From: Flavilitoribacter nigricans DSM 23189 = NBRC 102662
Lineage (GTDB): Bacteria; Bacteroidota; Bacteroidia; Chitinophagales; Saprospiraceae
Length of the DNA stretch: 64,000 nt
NCBI RefSeq assembly: GCF_002646595.1
Contig: NZ_PDUD01000048.1
Coordinates: forward strand, 35,920 to 99,919
Direction: 5' to 3'
Shown: positions 50,635-59,464 of the stretch, one piece after another
How the letters are laid out: each line of letters starts with the position of its first letter
Position numbering within the stretch: the first letter of the stretch is position 1
Made by a program: the position numbers and the translations under genes
The notes under the pieces: model-generated
Told to the model about the DNA's origin: nothing
Databases searched by the model: none
Seen by the model: the letters and a program-made list of their open reading frames with translations, nothing else

Positions 50635-51495
50635 ATGAATATGAAAAATGACCCAGGCCGGAATAAGCCAGAACAGCCGGCACCTACCACGCCCAATCGC
50701 AAATTTTTTGCACAAATCCCCATTCCATTTTTTGGTCGAAAAGACCGCATACCGGTCGCTGGCCAAAAAAAGTCCGTTGCCGGGAAGTGGTCCCGTTCCA
50801 GTCTCCTGTGGCTGGCGTTGGCCTGCCTTGGCGGTTTGTTAATACTTCAGCAATGCAAACGTGCCACCGTCCAAAAAGCCGAAGCGGCCCTGGTCAACCT
50901 GATCTATGATAATTATTACTACCACCACGATGATTGTGACTACCGTTTATTTGCAGCGGCATCCGCCTGCACCTACCCATCAGTAGCCAGAAAAGATTAT
51001 GAAGCCTATCTAGACCGGGAACAGGGCCAGAAAGATAATCCAGGCATTGGTGAAGTCGCAGAAAATTATATCCGGCAACGCCCCCGGATAAACATGGACC
51101 GGCTGGCGTATTACGAGCAACTCACCCGGGATCGCGTGCGACTGATCTACGATAACGGCGCCTGCGAGATCTTTGATACAGAGGATCTGATGTACAATAT
51201 CCAGGACAAGAAACGATGTGGGCAGTTCAGGGGCATTCCCCAAAACGGAGAAGTCACTGAATTTGTCAACCTTCTGTACATTGAATCCTTTGAGAAGATC
51301 AACTGCAAGGATAAAGAACTCTACCGATTAAAGTTGGGAATCGATATATCCAGTTGCGCCTCCCTGCGGACCATTGACGACTGTGGGGTAGGCTCATTTG
51401 GCGTTTATGTGTACCGGAGACTTCGCAAGACGCTGGAGGAAATGAATCCAGGTACGGATTTTAAATATCGGCGGACGGTAGCTTGTGATTGTTGA
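50635..51495 (+). CDS. single-pass membrane protein with Cys-rich outer domain, paralogue 2
   Basis: 286 aa: a Pro-rich cytosolic N-terminus, one membrane helix (about 58-74, LLWLALACLGGLLILQQC), and an outer domain whose C-terminal half matches the 46127 protein (RLIYDNGACEIFD, YIESFEKINC, DISSCASLRTIDDCGVGSF, RLRKTLEEMNPGTDFKYRR, ending CDC). About ten Cys are in the outer part, which suggests disulfides or metal binding. Start could be ATG 50635 or 50641. No known family. Confidence 0.7.
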   Translation: MNMKNDPGRNKPEQPAPTTPNRKFFAQIPIPFFGRKDRIPVAGQKKSVAGKWSRSSLLWLALACLGGLLILQQCKRATVQKAEAALVNLIYDNYYYHHDDCDYRLFAAASACTYPSVARKDYEAYLDREQGQKDNPGIGEVAENYIRQRPRINMDRLAYYEQLTRDRVRLIYDNGACEIFDTEDLMYNIQDKKRCGQFRGIPQNGEVTEFVNLLYIESFEKINCKDKELYRLKLGIDISSCASLRTIDDCGVGSFGVYVYRRLRKTLEEMNPGTDFKYRRTVACDC

Positions 51496-51530
51496 TTATA
51501 AAAGGAGTAAAGATTCTGGAATATAACTAC

Positions 51531-51785
51531 TCATGCAGCCAAAATGAGATGGGCCTTTGCCTTAGCACGGCGCATTAAATGTTCCAAAACTTCAAAGTTT
51601 TCCAATTCTTTCTTCTCATTATCCGTCAGCCCTTCCGATTTTTCCTTGTGAACTAGCATCTCATAACGTTGGCTGGACTGCTCAGACGGCTGAAAGGCAA
51701 TGACGTCTTCCGGACTTTTACGAGCTATGAATTCTACAATTTCGTCAAAGATGGTGGATGCAATCATTGTTCTCTGAGTTATCAT
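51531..51785 (-). CDS. small conserved helical protein, 84 aa
   Basis: An 84-aa protein with a pattern I have seen in many unrelated bacteria next to toxin-type genes: FDEIVEFIARKSPEDVIAFQ PSEQSS, KEKSEGLTDNEKKELENFEV, LEHLMRRAKAKAH. It is all helical. The usual partner, a PIN/HNH-type gene, is not present here, so a toxin-antitoxin role is not supported by context. It is on the minus strand after the 51925 gene. Confidence 0.6.
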   Translation of the reverse strand: MITQRTMIASTIFDEIVEFIARKSPEDVIAFQPSEQSSQRYEMLVHKEKSEGLTDNEKKELENFEVLEHLMRRAKAKAHLILAA

Positions 51786-51924
51786 TATTTCAAATTTACG
51801 AATTAATCAATAACAAAAGGCAAATGAACTTTGAGAGCGCTAGATAGCCCCAGAGGATCGAATGCAACTGACCTTTTTCTTTAAACCCCTAAAGGTGTTG
51901 CATTCGATCCCATCTTTGGTTCTG

Positions 51925-52605
51925 TTATGCCGCCTTACTTTCCTCTTCCTCTTGCCAGGGAACCGTTGACTCTTCGCTGGTCTCTACCCCATTCACCTTT
52001 TCCGAGTGCTCCAATTCCGGCAGCTGCACATTTTTCCAGGCGTGGTACTGCGCTTTTGCCATTCCGCTGTTTGTGCCACTGGCACAAGCCCGACGGATAA
52101 AGATATCCTGTCGATAGATCGGTGGCAGGCTTTCTGCCACCAGAGCCAGTTGCTCGCGGTCGGCGGGAGGAAGGACCTCAAAGCCGAAAGACGCTACGTA
52201 GTAGTTGCCAAAATCATTGGAGCGCGGTTCGGGGTGGACGGTAAGTCGGATGTCCGTCAGGCCGGCATCTTCGTAATAGAGATCCCCGAGGATCACCTGG
52301 AGTTGATCGACACTATACCCATGGAAAAGCAGGGAGCAAACGTGTCCCGCCTGGTTCACGAAAAACATTTCCGCCCACTTGCGGCGGGAGTAGCCCAGTA
52401 TCTCATCGGTAAAGATGCGGTGGGCCAGTGGGATGATGGTGAACGCCTGCCCTTTGGGGGTAATGTCTGTTTCCCCGTTGAAATTCAACTTGCCGTTTTT
52501 GGCGTCGAAGCGGTACTTGCGGGGGAAACCCGGCAGGTATTTGATCTCCGGGAGATCGATCAGGGACTTGATGTCGGTTAGGGGTTGGAGGTTTTGGATT
52601 TTCAT
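51925..52605 (-). CDS. hypothetical protein with acidic C-terminal tail
   Basis: A 226-aa soluble protein (YLPGFPRKYRFDAKNGKLNF, FTIIPLAHRIFTDEILGYSR, RLTVHPEPRSNDFGNYYVAS, FEVLPPADREQLALVAESLP) ending in an acidic tail (STVPWQEEEESKAA). The acidic tail after a compact beta domain recalls single-strand DNA-binding accessory proteins of plasmids, but no known motif is visible. It is the third gene of a minus-strand set from 53548. Confidence 0.5.
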   Translation of the reverse strand: MKIQNLQPLTDIKSLIDLPEIKYLPGFPRKYRFDAKNGKLNFNGETDITPKGQAFTIIPLAHRIFTDEILGYSRRKWAEMFFVNQAGHVCSLLFHGYSVDQLQVILGDLYYEDAGLTDIRLTVHPEPRSNDFGNYYVASFGFEVLPPADREQLALVAESLPPIYRQDIFIRRACASGTNSGMAKAQYHAWKNVQLPELEHSEKVNGVETSEESTVPWQEEEESKAA

Positions 52606-52615
52606 AAAGCACGTT

Positions 52616-52738
52616 TTGGACCAGGATTGCCGGGATTTAGGGATGACCGGGATGGCCGATTATACCTTGATACGGCAGGTACTGGTAGATGTTAGGAATT
52701 TGGACCAGGATTTGCCGGATTTAAGGATGACCGGGATG
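52616..52738. repeat. two direct copies of a 39-bp intergenic repeat
   Basis: TTGGACCAGGAT-TGCCGG-ATTTA-GGATGACCGGGATG occurs at 52616-52654 and 52700-52738 with few differences. It fills the gap before the 51925 gene. Confidence 0.8.
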
Positions 52739-52787
52739 TTCCGATCGCCCTGTAAATCGGCAAAACCTGGTGTAGTTGAATAATAAA

Positions 52788-53051
52788 TTAGAATATAGAT
52801 TGGTCAGATGCGACAACGGCATTTTTACTGACCCGTTTGGCAATTTTATTATGCATGAGATAGGAGTGAATACTCCAGCCGTTAACGATGCCGGGCGGGC
52901 GTTTTCTTTCTCTCCAGATCGCTCGTTGGATTTCCTGATCAGTGGCATCGTAGCCCTGGCATTGCAGGTAATATCTGGTTTCTTCTTTGACCGTTCTTTT
53001 TTTCGTGATTTTGGGGATGGTATACATGGCATAAATAAGTTTGGTCAACAT
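52788..53051 (-). CDS. hypothetical protein, 87 aa
   Basis: A basic 87-aa protein (YAMYTIPKITKKRTVKEETR, YDATDQEIQRAIWRERKRPP, GWSIHSYLMHNKIAKRVSKN). Its ATG overlaps the stop codon of the upstream gene (TAATG), so translation is coupled. Composition suggests nucleic-acid binding. Family not recognised. Confidence 0.5.
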   Translation of the reverse strand: MLTKLIYAMYTIPKITKKRTVKEETRYYLQCQGYDATDQEIQRAIWRERKRPPGIVNGWSIHSYLMHNKIAKRVSKNAVVASDQSIF

Positions 53052-53548
53052 TAGAATGGTAAAAAAGACAGATCAATATTTTCGCGGATCTCCTGCTCGG
53101 GGAGATTGGAACGGAAAAAAAGGACGTGGTTGCTGATGTGGTAGAGGTCGGTGCAGCCGGTGATTTCGGTGGAGAAGATATGAATGGATTGCTGAAGGGG
53201 GACGCCCCCTCTGTCCTGCGGACGTCTCCCCGCGGGGAGAATAGCCTTCCCTTTATGAATATCGCCGGAGGAAAGCCCGTTCTGCCCTTTGGGCATCTCC
53301 CCGGAGGGGAGGCCCCTCTGTCTTTCAGACATCTCCCCGAAGGGGAGAATAGCGACCCAAAAATTTTGGGGTAAGCGGTGCAGGTCGAAACGGGGGGCCA
53401 ATTCTAATGCTTCCAGGATAGCTTTTTGCCGGGCTTCGGCCGCTTCTGTTTGGGCGGCTCTAGCTTCACGCCACTCCCAATCCTGGGCTGCAAGTTTGGG
53501 TAAATTGCTGTCTCGATCAGCCTTAAAAGTGGGGGTAAATGATTTCAT
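53051..53548 (-). CDS. hypothetical protein with in-frame palindromic-repeat insert
   Basis: 165 aa. Residues 1-66 (KAQEAAEARQKAILEALELA-like helix, APRFDLHRLPQNFWVAILPF) and 115-165 (STEITGCTDLYHISNHVLFF) look like ordinary protein. Between them, residues about 68-113 (GEMSERQRGLPSGEMPKGQN ... GRRPQDRGGVP) are the translation of tandem CTCCCC-x-GGGGAG palindromes (53195-53350), a common intergenic repeat. The frame stays open through four units. The gene is either tolerant of the insert or non-functional. Confidence 0.5.
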   Translation of the reverse strand: MKSFTPTFKADRDSNLPKLAAQDWEWREARAAQTEAAEARQKAILEALELAPRFDLHRLPQNFWVAILPFGEMSERQRGLPSGEMPKGQNGLSSGDIHKGKAILPAGRRPQDRGGVPLQQSIHIFSTEITGCTDLYHISNHVLFFRSNLPEQEIRENIDLSFLPF

Positions 53549-53888
53549 CAGAGTGAGTTTTAAGTGCTTAAGTATTATACTACAATATACGACTTTATTC
53601 GCTGAAAATCAATTATTTACATTATATTTTACTATAAAAAATTGATTTATTTTTCAATTAAAATTATTCGTTTTAATTGTTGTTTTTCCGTATCTTAATG
53701 TACGGTCAAAAAACCAATAGTCTAGGGGCGTCAGGATGGTTGAATGGTTTGATGGCTATATGGTTGGCACTATTTCAGCCATAGAAGCCATAATAACAAT
53801 CTAACCATCAACCACCATACAACAAATAATGCCTGGCCGTCGAACAGTTAGCAATTATGATAAAAAGAACCTCCCATTTTTTTCAAGT

Positions 53889-54293
53889 ATGAAATTATTA
53901 ATAACCGGTAGCCGGGCGATCGCGGAGATCGAAGCGAATTTTACGCGACTTGCTAATGAGATAACAAGCAGATATCCAAACGTATCGATATTGTTGCACG
54001 GCGGGGCCCGCGGTGCGGATCAACTGGCGGATCGCTTTGCCCGGGTACACGGTCTGGCGGTACAAGTGATCCGGCCGGACTATCAGTACTACCCGGAGAA
54101 GCTGGCCCCACTTATGCGCAATACCGAATTGGTGGAACTGGCGGATGCGGTGGTGGCTTTCTACGGACCGAAGAGTAAAACCGGCGGCACCTGGGATACG
54201 GTGAAAAAGGCACTGGCCAAAAATATACCGGTGACAGAATTATTTGCGGATGGAACGGTGCGGCATACGCCTGCTAGATTGAGCTTGTTTTAA
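53889..54293 (+). CDS. SLOG/DUF2493-family protein
   Basis: ATG 53889 gives 134 aa. It has the Rossmann-like MKLLITGSRAIAEIEANFTR, the loop LLHGGARGADQLADRFARVH, an EKLAPLMRNTELVELADAVV segment and FYGPKSKTGGTWDTVKKAL, all typical of the YspA/DUF2493 branch of SLOG, which binds nucleotide or NAD-like ligands. It is common on phages and plasmids. The longer frame from 53829 adds unconserved sequence. Confidence 0.87.
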   Translation: MKLLITGSRAIAEIEANFTRLANEITSRYPNVSILLHGGARGADQLADRFARVHGLAVQVIRPDYQYYPEKLAPLMRNTELVELADAVVAFYGPKSKTGGTWDTVKKALAKNIPVTELFADGTVRHTPARLSLF

Positions 54294-54301
54294 AGCTTGA
54301 A

Positions 54302-54332
54302 AATCTGGCAAATTCGAGCAATTTACCAGATT
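54302..54332. repeat. 31-bp hairpin repeat, copy 2
   Basis: AATCTGGCAAATT / AATTTACCAGATT with loop CGAGC. It matches the copy at 30302-30332 in length and arms; it begins 8 bp after the SLOG gene. Confidence 0.7.
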
Positions 54333-55135
54333 CCCAAAGCATGACGCGTTTGGCTGTCCCTGCTCGAAAACATTAGGTCTCCCCTACCACTCATCAATGA
54401 TGATCGGCCGGGGTGGACCAACCTGGGTGCCCTTTATAAAGGCCGCAAGACGGGAGATGATTCTACAGGAATGATGAATGAGGAGTGAGAAATGGGAAAT
54501 AAAAAATGAGGAATGAGGATGGTATAAACACGAATTGTACTCATTCCTAATTCCTCACTCCTCTTTTCTATGAAAAACAATGCACCAACCCGGTACGCCC
54601 ACCTGCGCGCAAAGCCGCCAAACGCGAAGGCACTGCATGTAAAAGGCGGAACCGGAGGACTGCGCAATTCTGCACTTGACGGGAGGCACAAGATTATTGA
54701 GCCCCTACCCTATTTTGGGTAGTAACGCTTGCGCAGCCCGGAGTGGAGCCTATCTTGCAGGGACGAGGGTTTGGGCGGTGGGGGTGCTGGTGGGTACATC
54801 GGTTATGGGGATAACATTTACACTATGGAATTTTGGAATTTGCAAAAACGCTCCACTTTCATGTTACAAAAATGCCGATTTGTTAAAATCGGGTATTTAA
54901 CTTTTTAATATTTTGAAAGTCTGGCTAAATGTGATATGTTTGACTCGTAAACATGCTTTCATACCATAGCAAACGTGCATACTCTGATATCCTACCGATA
55001 TCTTTGTATCCAAAACAACAGCAGTTCTAATTTATCCATTTATTGGACTATATGCGATTAAGCATATGGTACGCTTACTTTTACTTTAGCTATAAGGTTT
55101 ACCCTTCGGCTAAGGAACTACTCTTCTATTGCTGG

Positions 55136-55348
55136 TTCTTTGCCAAAAATAGTGTAACAATTAAGATTTGGAATACTTTCGAAGGGGCTATTGGTTAGAT
55201 TGTCCCGACTCATTGAGTACGGGATGTCGCTGCACTTCATTTTGATGGCTTCATGGCTGAAACAGTGCCAACAGTTTAGCCATCTAACTATCCCAACGTT
55301 CATTTGCAAGCCTTCTCGAATCATTGTTACAGTAAATCGGCCCAAGAA
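55136..55348. repeat. terminal-inverted-repeat element, copy C (213 bp)
   Basis: Ends: TTCTTTGCCAAAAATAGTG and its near reverse complement GTAAATCGGCCCAAGAA. The inner GACTCATTGAGTACGGGATG segment is shared with copy A. It lies just upstream of the 5'-truncated S74 gene. Confidence 0.75.
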
Positions 55349-55637
55349 CACTTAATAACAAATCATTACACTTAAACCATCGAATAACTATTCGGTAACG
55401 CTGGTATTTGCCTTAAGCATTAGTGAAGGTCTCCGTCTTCATTGAGATGGAGAAGCTATGGCTTTTACCGATGCAGAGCGGTCGCTTTGTAGCTAAAAGG
55501 CGAGTATTTACGGTAAAAAGAAACCTAAGTACTCTGTAACAAAAATAAATTATGCTTCTGAGCGTGCCTTTTCTCAAATAAAAGTAAAAACCGATAACTC
55601 GGTTTCGGTTGGTCCTTTTGGCCATGTTGACGCTCTA

Positions 55638-56411
55638 ATGACTGTTGATAATAAGTCGGAAATCTGGGGCCTCTATATCTTTAACCGAGCTTTTTCTACT
55701 TCTACTAATGGACGCATAGGACTTAATATCTTAACGGATCACAACACCGATTACCAACAGATCGGAATCAAAAACAGAGTAAATGTCCGTAGTACCAGCT
55801 CGGCAGTTTCCTACGGCATACTCAATGATACTTACTTAGACGGTAGCGGCAGCTTGTCAGCAGGTATCTACAATCGTGCTTGGACTAGCACATCTTCGTC
55901 AGGTGCTAAGATAGGCCTCTACACCAGTGTAGGCAGTGAGGGAACTGGCCCTAGATATGCACTTTACAGTTCCGGAGGTACCTACGCCGGCTTTTTTAGT
56001 GGCAACGTTCATATCAACGGTGTGCTTGTTCAAACCTCTGACCGGGATCTGAAAGAAGAAATCCAAGACGTGGAAGACCCCAGCGAGCAGTTTCTCCAGA
56101 TCAAAGCCAGAAAATACAAGCTCAAAAAGGAGAAGGATAAGAAAACCCATTATGGCTTTATCGCCCAGGAGATAGAAACCCTATTCCCTGAATTGGTACG
56201 CGAGGTAGTTAGTCCGGGAGAACCCATTTACGGGGAACAAGAAAACGAAGAAGGAGAGATGCAAATGACGGAAATCGGCCGGGAGCCCGACCAGACCTAT
56301 AAAAGCATCAACTACATTGAACTGATGCCGATTCTGGTGAAAGTGATCCAGCAGCAGGAAAGTAAAATTTTGGAACTTCAAGAACGGATCGAAAAGCTAG
56401 AGAAAAAATAG
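55638..56411 (+). CDS. tail-fibre-type protein with S74 chaperone domain, 5'-truncated
   Basis: A 257-aa ORF. Its N-terminal half is Gly/Ser/Thr-rich repeat-like structure (NRVNVRSTSSAVSYGILNDT, SGAKIGLYTSVGSEGTG). The C-terminal ~125 aa are the intramolecular chaperone of endosialidase (peptidase S74) type: TSDRDLKEEIQDVEDPSEQF, THYGFIAQEIETLFPEL, and a coiled-coil end. The coding-like frame extends upstream of the ATG to 55497, where a TAA stops it, so the true N-terminus has been lost or frameshifted. No signal peptide remains. Such proteins are surface or phage fibres. Confidence 0.75.
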   Translation: MTVDNKSEIWGLYIFNRAFSTSTNGRIGLNILTDHNTDYQQIGIKNRVNVRSTSSAVSYGILNDTYLDGSGSLSAGIYNRAWTSTSSSGAKIGLYTSVGSEGTGPRYALYSSGGTYAGFFSGNVHINGVLVQTSDRDLKEEIQDVEDPSEQFLQIKARKYKLKKEKDKKTHYGFIAQEIETLFPELVREVVSPGEPIYGEQENEEGEMQMTEIGREPDQTYKSINYIELMPILVKVIQQQESKILELQERIEKLEKK

Positions 56412-56486
56412 CCTGCTTGCTTTTCCGTCTTTTTCAACATCCAATCTCAAGTAGATCTTGTGTGCATCGTACTTAAAATAAATGCA

Positions 56487-57638
56487 ATGAAACAACTCAT
56501 TTTCATAGCCATATTGTCCCTTCATTTTCTTACCGGTGTGGCCGGGCAGCAACAATTATTAATTCTGAATCGCGGAGAAGGACAAATTCTCTCTGCTAGG
56601 TTAGCTAATCCTAACGCTCCCAAAGTTTTGATTGGTAACGTCAAAGAAACTAAGATCTTAAGATCGCTAGATCTGGTTCATTACAAAAAAGGGAACAAAT
56701 TATTTTGGATTGACGGCAATCAGAGAGTCATACAAGCAGCTGACGATGCTGCTCAAGGGGTTACTAATTTTGATTCTGATGTTTTGGGATTACCCGTAGA
56801 CCTTGAAATAGACGAGCAGAATGAGGTGATGTACTGGGTGGATCAAAAGCAGAAAAAAATATTTAAAACAAACATACAGGGAGGATCAAAGAGCGAAGTG
56901 AATTTAGCAGAACTTGATCGACCAAGCAGTTTGGCCGTCAGTGCTGATAAGAACCGGATCTTCTGGACAGAATTAACCGATCCACACATCAACTATTCCT
57001 CCTTATCCGGAGAAAACATCCAGAAATTTCCCATCAATTATTCCAAGTATCCCATCCGCTTATCCATCGATGAGGTACAACAAAAATTATATTGGACCAG
57101 TGATACCGGGCACAGCATCGGCCGCAGCGATCTGGACGGCAGTAATCAGGAAATTATTTACCAAGGCGTTGAAGAAGAACATCCCTTCGGTTTATTCATC
57201 AATCAAACGGATCAAAAGATTTATTGGACCGATTACGGTACCGATAAGGTCATGCGCGCTAATTTGGACGGCTCCGAAGTAGAAGAAGTCATAAGTGGAT
57301 TGTTGGATCCGGTATCTATTGTCATACTGGATGGACCAGGAAACCAAAATATTCAATCCCCGGCATCCATATCCCTTGCAAATTCCGAAAAAATCGGTTT
57401 ATCCATTTTCCCCAATCCTACTCGGGGCAATATCACCTTAGTCATATCCGGCTATAAAGATGAATCGGAAGAGAATAAGATCAGCATTTTCAATCAGTAC
57501 GGAAGCCTCGTTCAACAATTCACACGCTCCGGACTAGTACACGAAATACGGACTGAGGATCTACCCGGAGGCATCTATTTCTGTAGCGTAAAAACCGGGC
57601 TTAAAGAGCTACACAAGCAATTTGTCCTGATCAAATAG
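56487..57638 (+). CDS. YWTD beta-propeller protein with type IX secretion tail
   Basis: 383 aa from ATG 56487. A signal peptide ends VAGQ, followed by six or so LDL-receptor class B (YWTD-like) repeats: KLFWIDGNQRVIQAA, VMYWVDQKQKKIFKT, KLYWTSDTGHSIGRSDLDGS, KIYWTDYGTDKVMRANLDGS. A C-terminal T9SS type A domain follows (LSIFPNPTRGNITLVISGYK ... GIYFCSVKTGLKELHKQFVL). It is exported and attached or released via the gliding/type IX machinery. Ligand unknown. Confidence 0.9.
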   Translation: MKQLIFIAILSLHFLTGVAGQQQLLILNRGEGQILSARLANPNAPKVLIGNVKETKILRSLDLVHYKKGNKLFWIDGNQRVIQAADDAAQGVTNFDSDVLGLPVDLEIDEQNEVMYWVDQKQKKIFKTNIQGGSKSEVNLAELDRPSSLAVSADKNRIFWTELTDPHINYSSLSGENIQKFPINYSKYPIRLSIDEVQQKLYWTSDTGHSIGRSDLDGSNQEIIYQGVEEEHPFGLFINQTDQKIYWTDYGTDKVMRANLDGSEVEEVISGLLDPVSIVILDGPGNQNIQSPASISLANSEKIGLSIFPNPTRGNITLVISGYKDESEENKISIFNQYGSLVQQFTRSGLVHEIRTEDLPGGIYFCSVKTGLKELHKQFVLIK

Positions 57639-57673
57639 TTGTCTTTTGTTAATCTCCCAAAAATTTAGCTCTG

Positions 57674-59371
57674 ATGAAAAAGAGTATATCTATATTATTT
57701 ATTTTATTTTATTGCTTTCACTTTTTAAGCGCTCAACCGACTCCGGCAGAAAACGATCCAACCCTGGAAATCATGCCACCTTCTCCCAGTGCTGCAGCGA
57801 TTACCAAGTACGTCGATTTTCCCGTTAATTATTACAGCGGAACCCCGCAAATAAGTATTCCCATTCACACGCTATCAGGAAAAGGGATTAGTGTTCCCGT
57901 TTCCCTAAGCTATCACGCCGGAGGTACGAAAGTGGATGAAGTAGCCAGCCACGTCGGATTAGGGTGGAGCCTTAATGCCGGAGGCGTGATCAACCGAACG
58001 GTGAGAGGATTTCAGGACGAAGAATTAGACGGCTATTTGAATCGAGGGGCAAATGTCCCCTACCCTATTGATCTTGCCACCAACTTTGATGATCTCAAAA
58101 ACTTTGCAGACGGCTATTGGGACGGCCAGCCTGACCTCTTTAATTTTAGCTTTGGAGGCTATTCAGGTAAATTTATTTTTCGGGAAGATGGATCAGTTAT
58201 GCAGATTCCCTTTCAAGATCTGGACATTGACTACGATATATGTTCAAGTTGTCCTTCCCCGTTGAATACCGCTATCCTTTCCTTTACGATCACCACACCG
58301 GATGGTATCCGGTATACTTTCGGTACCGCTTCTGCCGTAGAGTATTCTACCACCGCTTCTACCGGACAAAGTGCTACCTGTAGGATCAAGGATTTTTCTA
58401 ATCCAGCCGTAACTGCCTGGTATTTAAAAGAAATACAACATCCCACGACCCTGGATAATATTGTTTTTCATTACAGCCCCCATACCATACAGTATGATCT
58501 AGCCTATTCGGAATCATTTTCTTACCCCACTACGCCGCAGACCGGAGACTGTTCTTCGACTTACAGCCATACCAGTTCCGGTTGTATTTCCATAAAAACG
58601 GACCATGGAGTCAATCTAGATTCCATCGTAGCCATCAATGGAAAAGTGACCTTTATCAGTGATGGCGCTCGCAGTGACCTGGTTACCCAAAGCGGTAGTA
58701 GCCGATTAAAAGAGATCCAAATTAAAGGCAAACAAAACGGAACGCTCAAGATCTATAAACTAGTCCAAAGTTTTATCCAATCCACGGGTGCTACTCCAAG
58801 CACTGAAGCCTCCTCCAAATACAGAATGTATCTGGACGAAATTGAAACGTACACCGCTACCAATGTTTTCAGCAATGAATACAAATTTGAGTATAACAAC
58901 CGATCCCAGTTACCACCAAGATTGTCTTTCAAACAGGATCACTGGGGTTACTTTAACAACGAAAATAATCTACAGATGACCCCGGCACCGGACGGTGCTG
59001 CCAGTACCCTCAATTATATCCAATCTTATTTCACGTCATTTTCTGCCGCCAATCGGGCACCTGATGGTGAAAAAGCACAGTATGGTAATATTAAAAAGAT
59101 CACTTACCCAACCGGTGGTTTTGTAGAGTATGAATTTGAAGGGAATGAACTAGCCGTATGCCGAGAATTGCAACAGAAAAAAGACACCATTGTCAACAAC
59201 TATATCACCTACACTACAGGTCCAGCAACTACAACGAATACCTTTACCCTCGAATATCCCCAGTTGATCACTGTGGTTTACGATATTTTTAAGATGGGTT
59301 TTAGAGCGAATGGTGCATCCGTTCATATCTATGATATAAATGACCTAAACGATCCTATTGAAACCTGGTGA
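57674..59371 (+). CDS. RHS/YD-repeat protein, N-terminal part before an in-frame stop
   Basis: 565 aa with a signal peptide (SILFILFYCFHFLSAQ), then the start of a Bacteroidota RHS/YD secreted protein: ITKYVDFPVNYYSGTPQISI, the DEVASHVGLGWSLNAGGVIN motif, and FSFGGYSGKFIFREDG. It ends at TGA 59369-59371 in ...DPIETW. The next codons (GHAAGEEDVIIQGTEYIYLP) continue the same frame without any break into the 59465 ORF. The stop is therefore a point nonsense change within one gene of 2,074 codons. It may be inactive or subject to readthrough. Confidence 0.85.
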   Translation: MKKSISILFILFYCFHFLSAQPTPAENDPTLEIMPPSPSAAAITKYVDFPVNYYSGTPQISIPIHTLSGKGISVPVSLSYHAGGTKVDEVASHVGLGWSLNAGGVINRTVRGFQDEELDGYLNRGANVPYPIDLATNFDDLKNFADGYWDGQPDLFNFSFGGYSGKFIFREDGSVMQIPFQDLDIDYDICSSCPSPLNTAILSFTITTPDGIRYTFGTASAVEYSTTASTGQSATCRIKDFSNPAVTAWYLKEIQHPTTLDNIVFHYSPHTIQYDLAYSESFSYPTTPQTGDCSSTYSHTSSGCISIKTDHGVNLDSIVAINGKVTFISDGARSDLVTQSGSSRLKEIQIKGKQNGTLKIYKLVQSFIQSTGATPSTEASSKYRMYLDEIETYTATNVFSNEYKFEYNNRSQLPPRLSFKQDHWGYFNNENNLQMTPAPDGAASTLNYIQSYFTSFSAANRAPDGEKAQYGNIKKITYPTGGFVEYEFEGNELAVCRELQQKKDTIVNNYITYTTGPATTTNTFTLEYPQLITVVYDIFKMGFRANGASVHIYDINDLNDPIETW

Positions 59372-59464
59372 GGCCATGCAGCAGGGGAAGAAGACGTAAT
59401 TATTCAGGGTACAGAATATATCTATCTGCCCGCAGGAGAATACTTACTGGAATCAAATGTATTT

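Larger units (their letters stand above)
54294..55496. other. 1.2-kb non-coding, repeat-rich region
   Basis: It holds the hairpin at 54302-54332, a GAGGAATGAGGAGTGAG-type microsatellite at about 54470-54560, and a GCGCAAAGCCGCCAAACGCG-type dispersed repeat near 54605. Copy C of the inverted-repeat element is at 55136-55348. A minus-strand frame at 54434-54691 is built from these repeats and is not considered real. Between 55349 and 55496 the DNA looks like decayed coding sequence of the S74 gene. Confidence 0.55.

Noticed and set aside
54434..54691. 85-codon minus-strand frame (MCLPSSAELRSPPVPPF...)
   Set aside because: It is a translation of dispersed repeats and microsatellite DNA, with no domain and no operon context.
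43694..55348. CRISPR array as explanation for the repeated blocks
   Set aside because: The repeats are long, few, widely spaced, and have inverted ends; no short regular spacers exist anywhere in the window.
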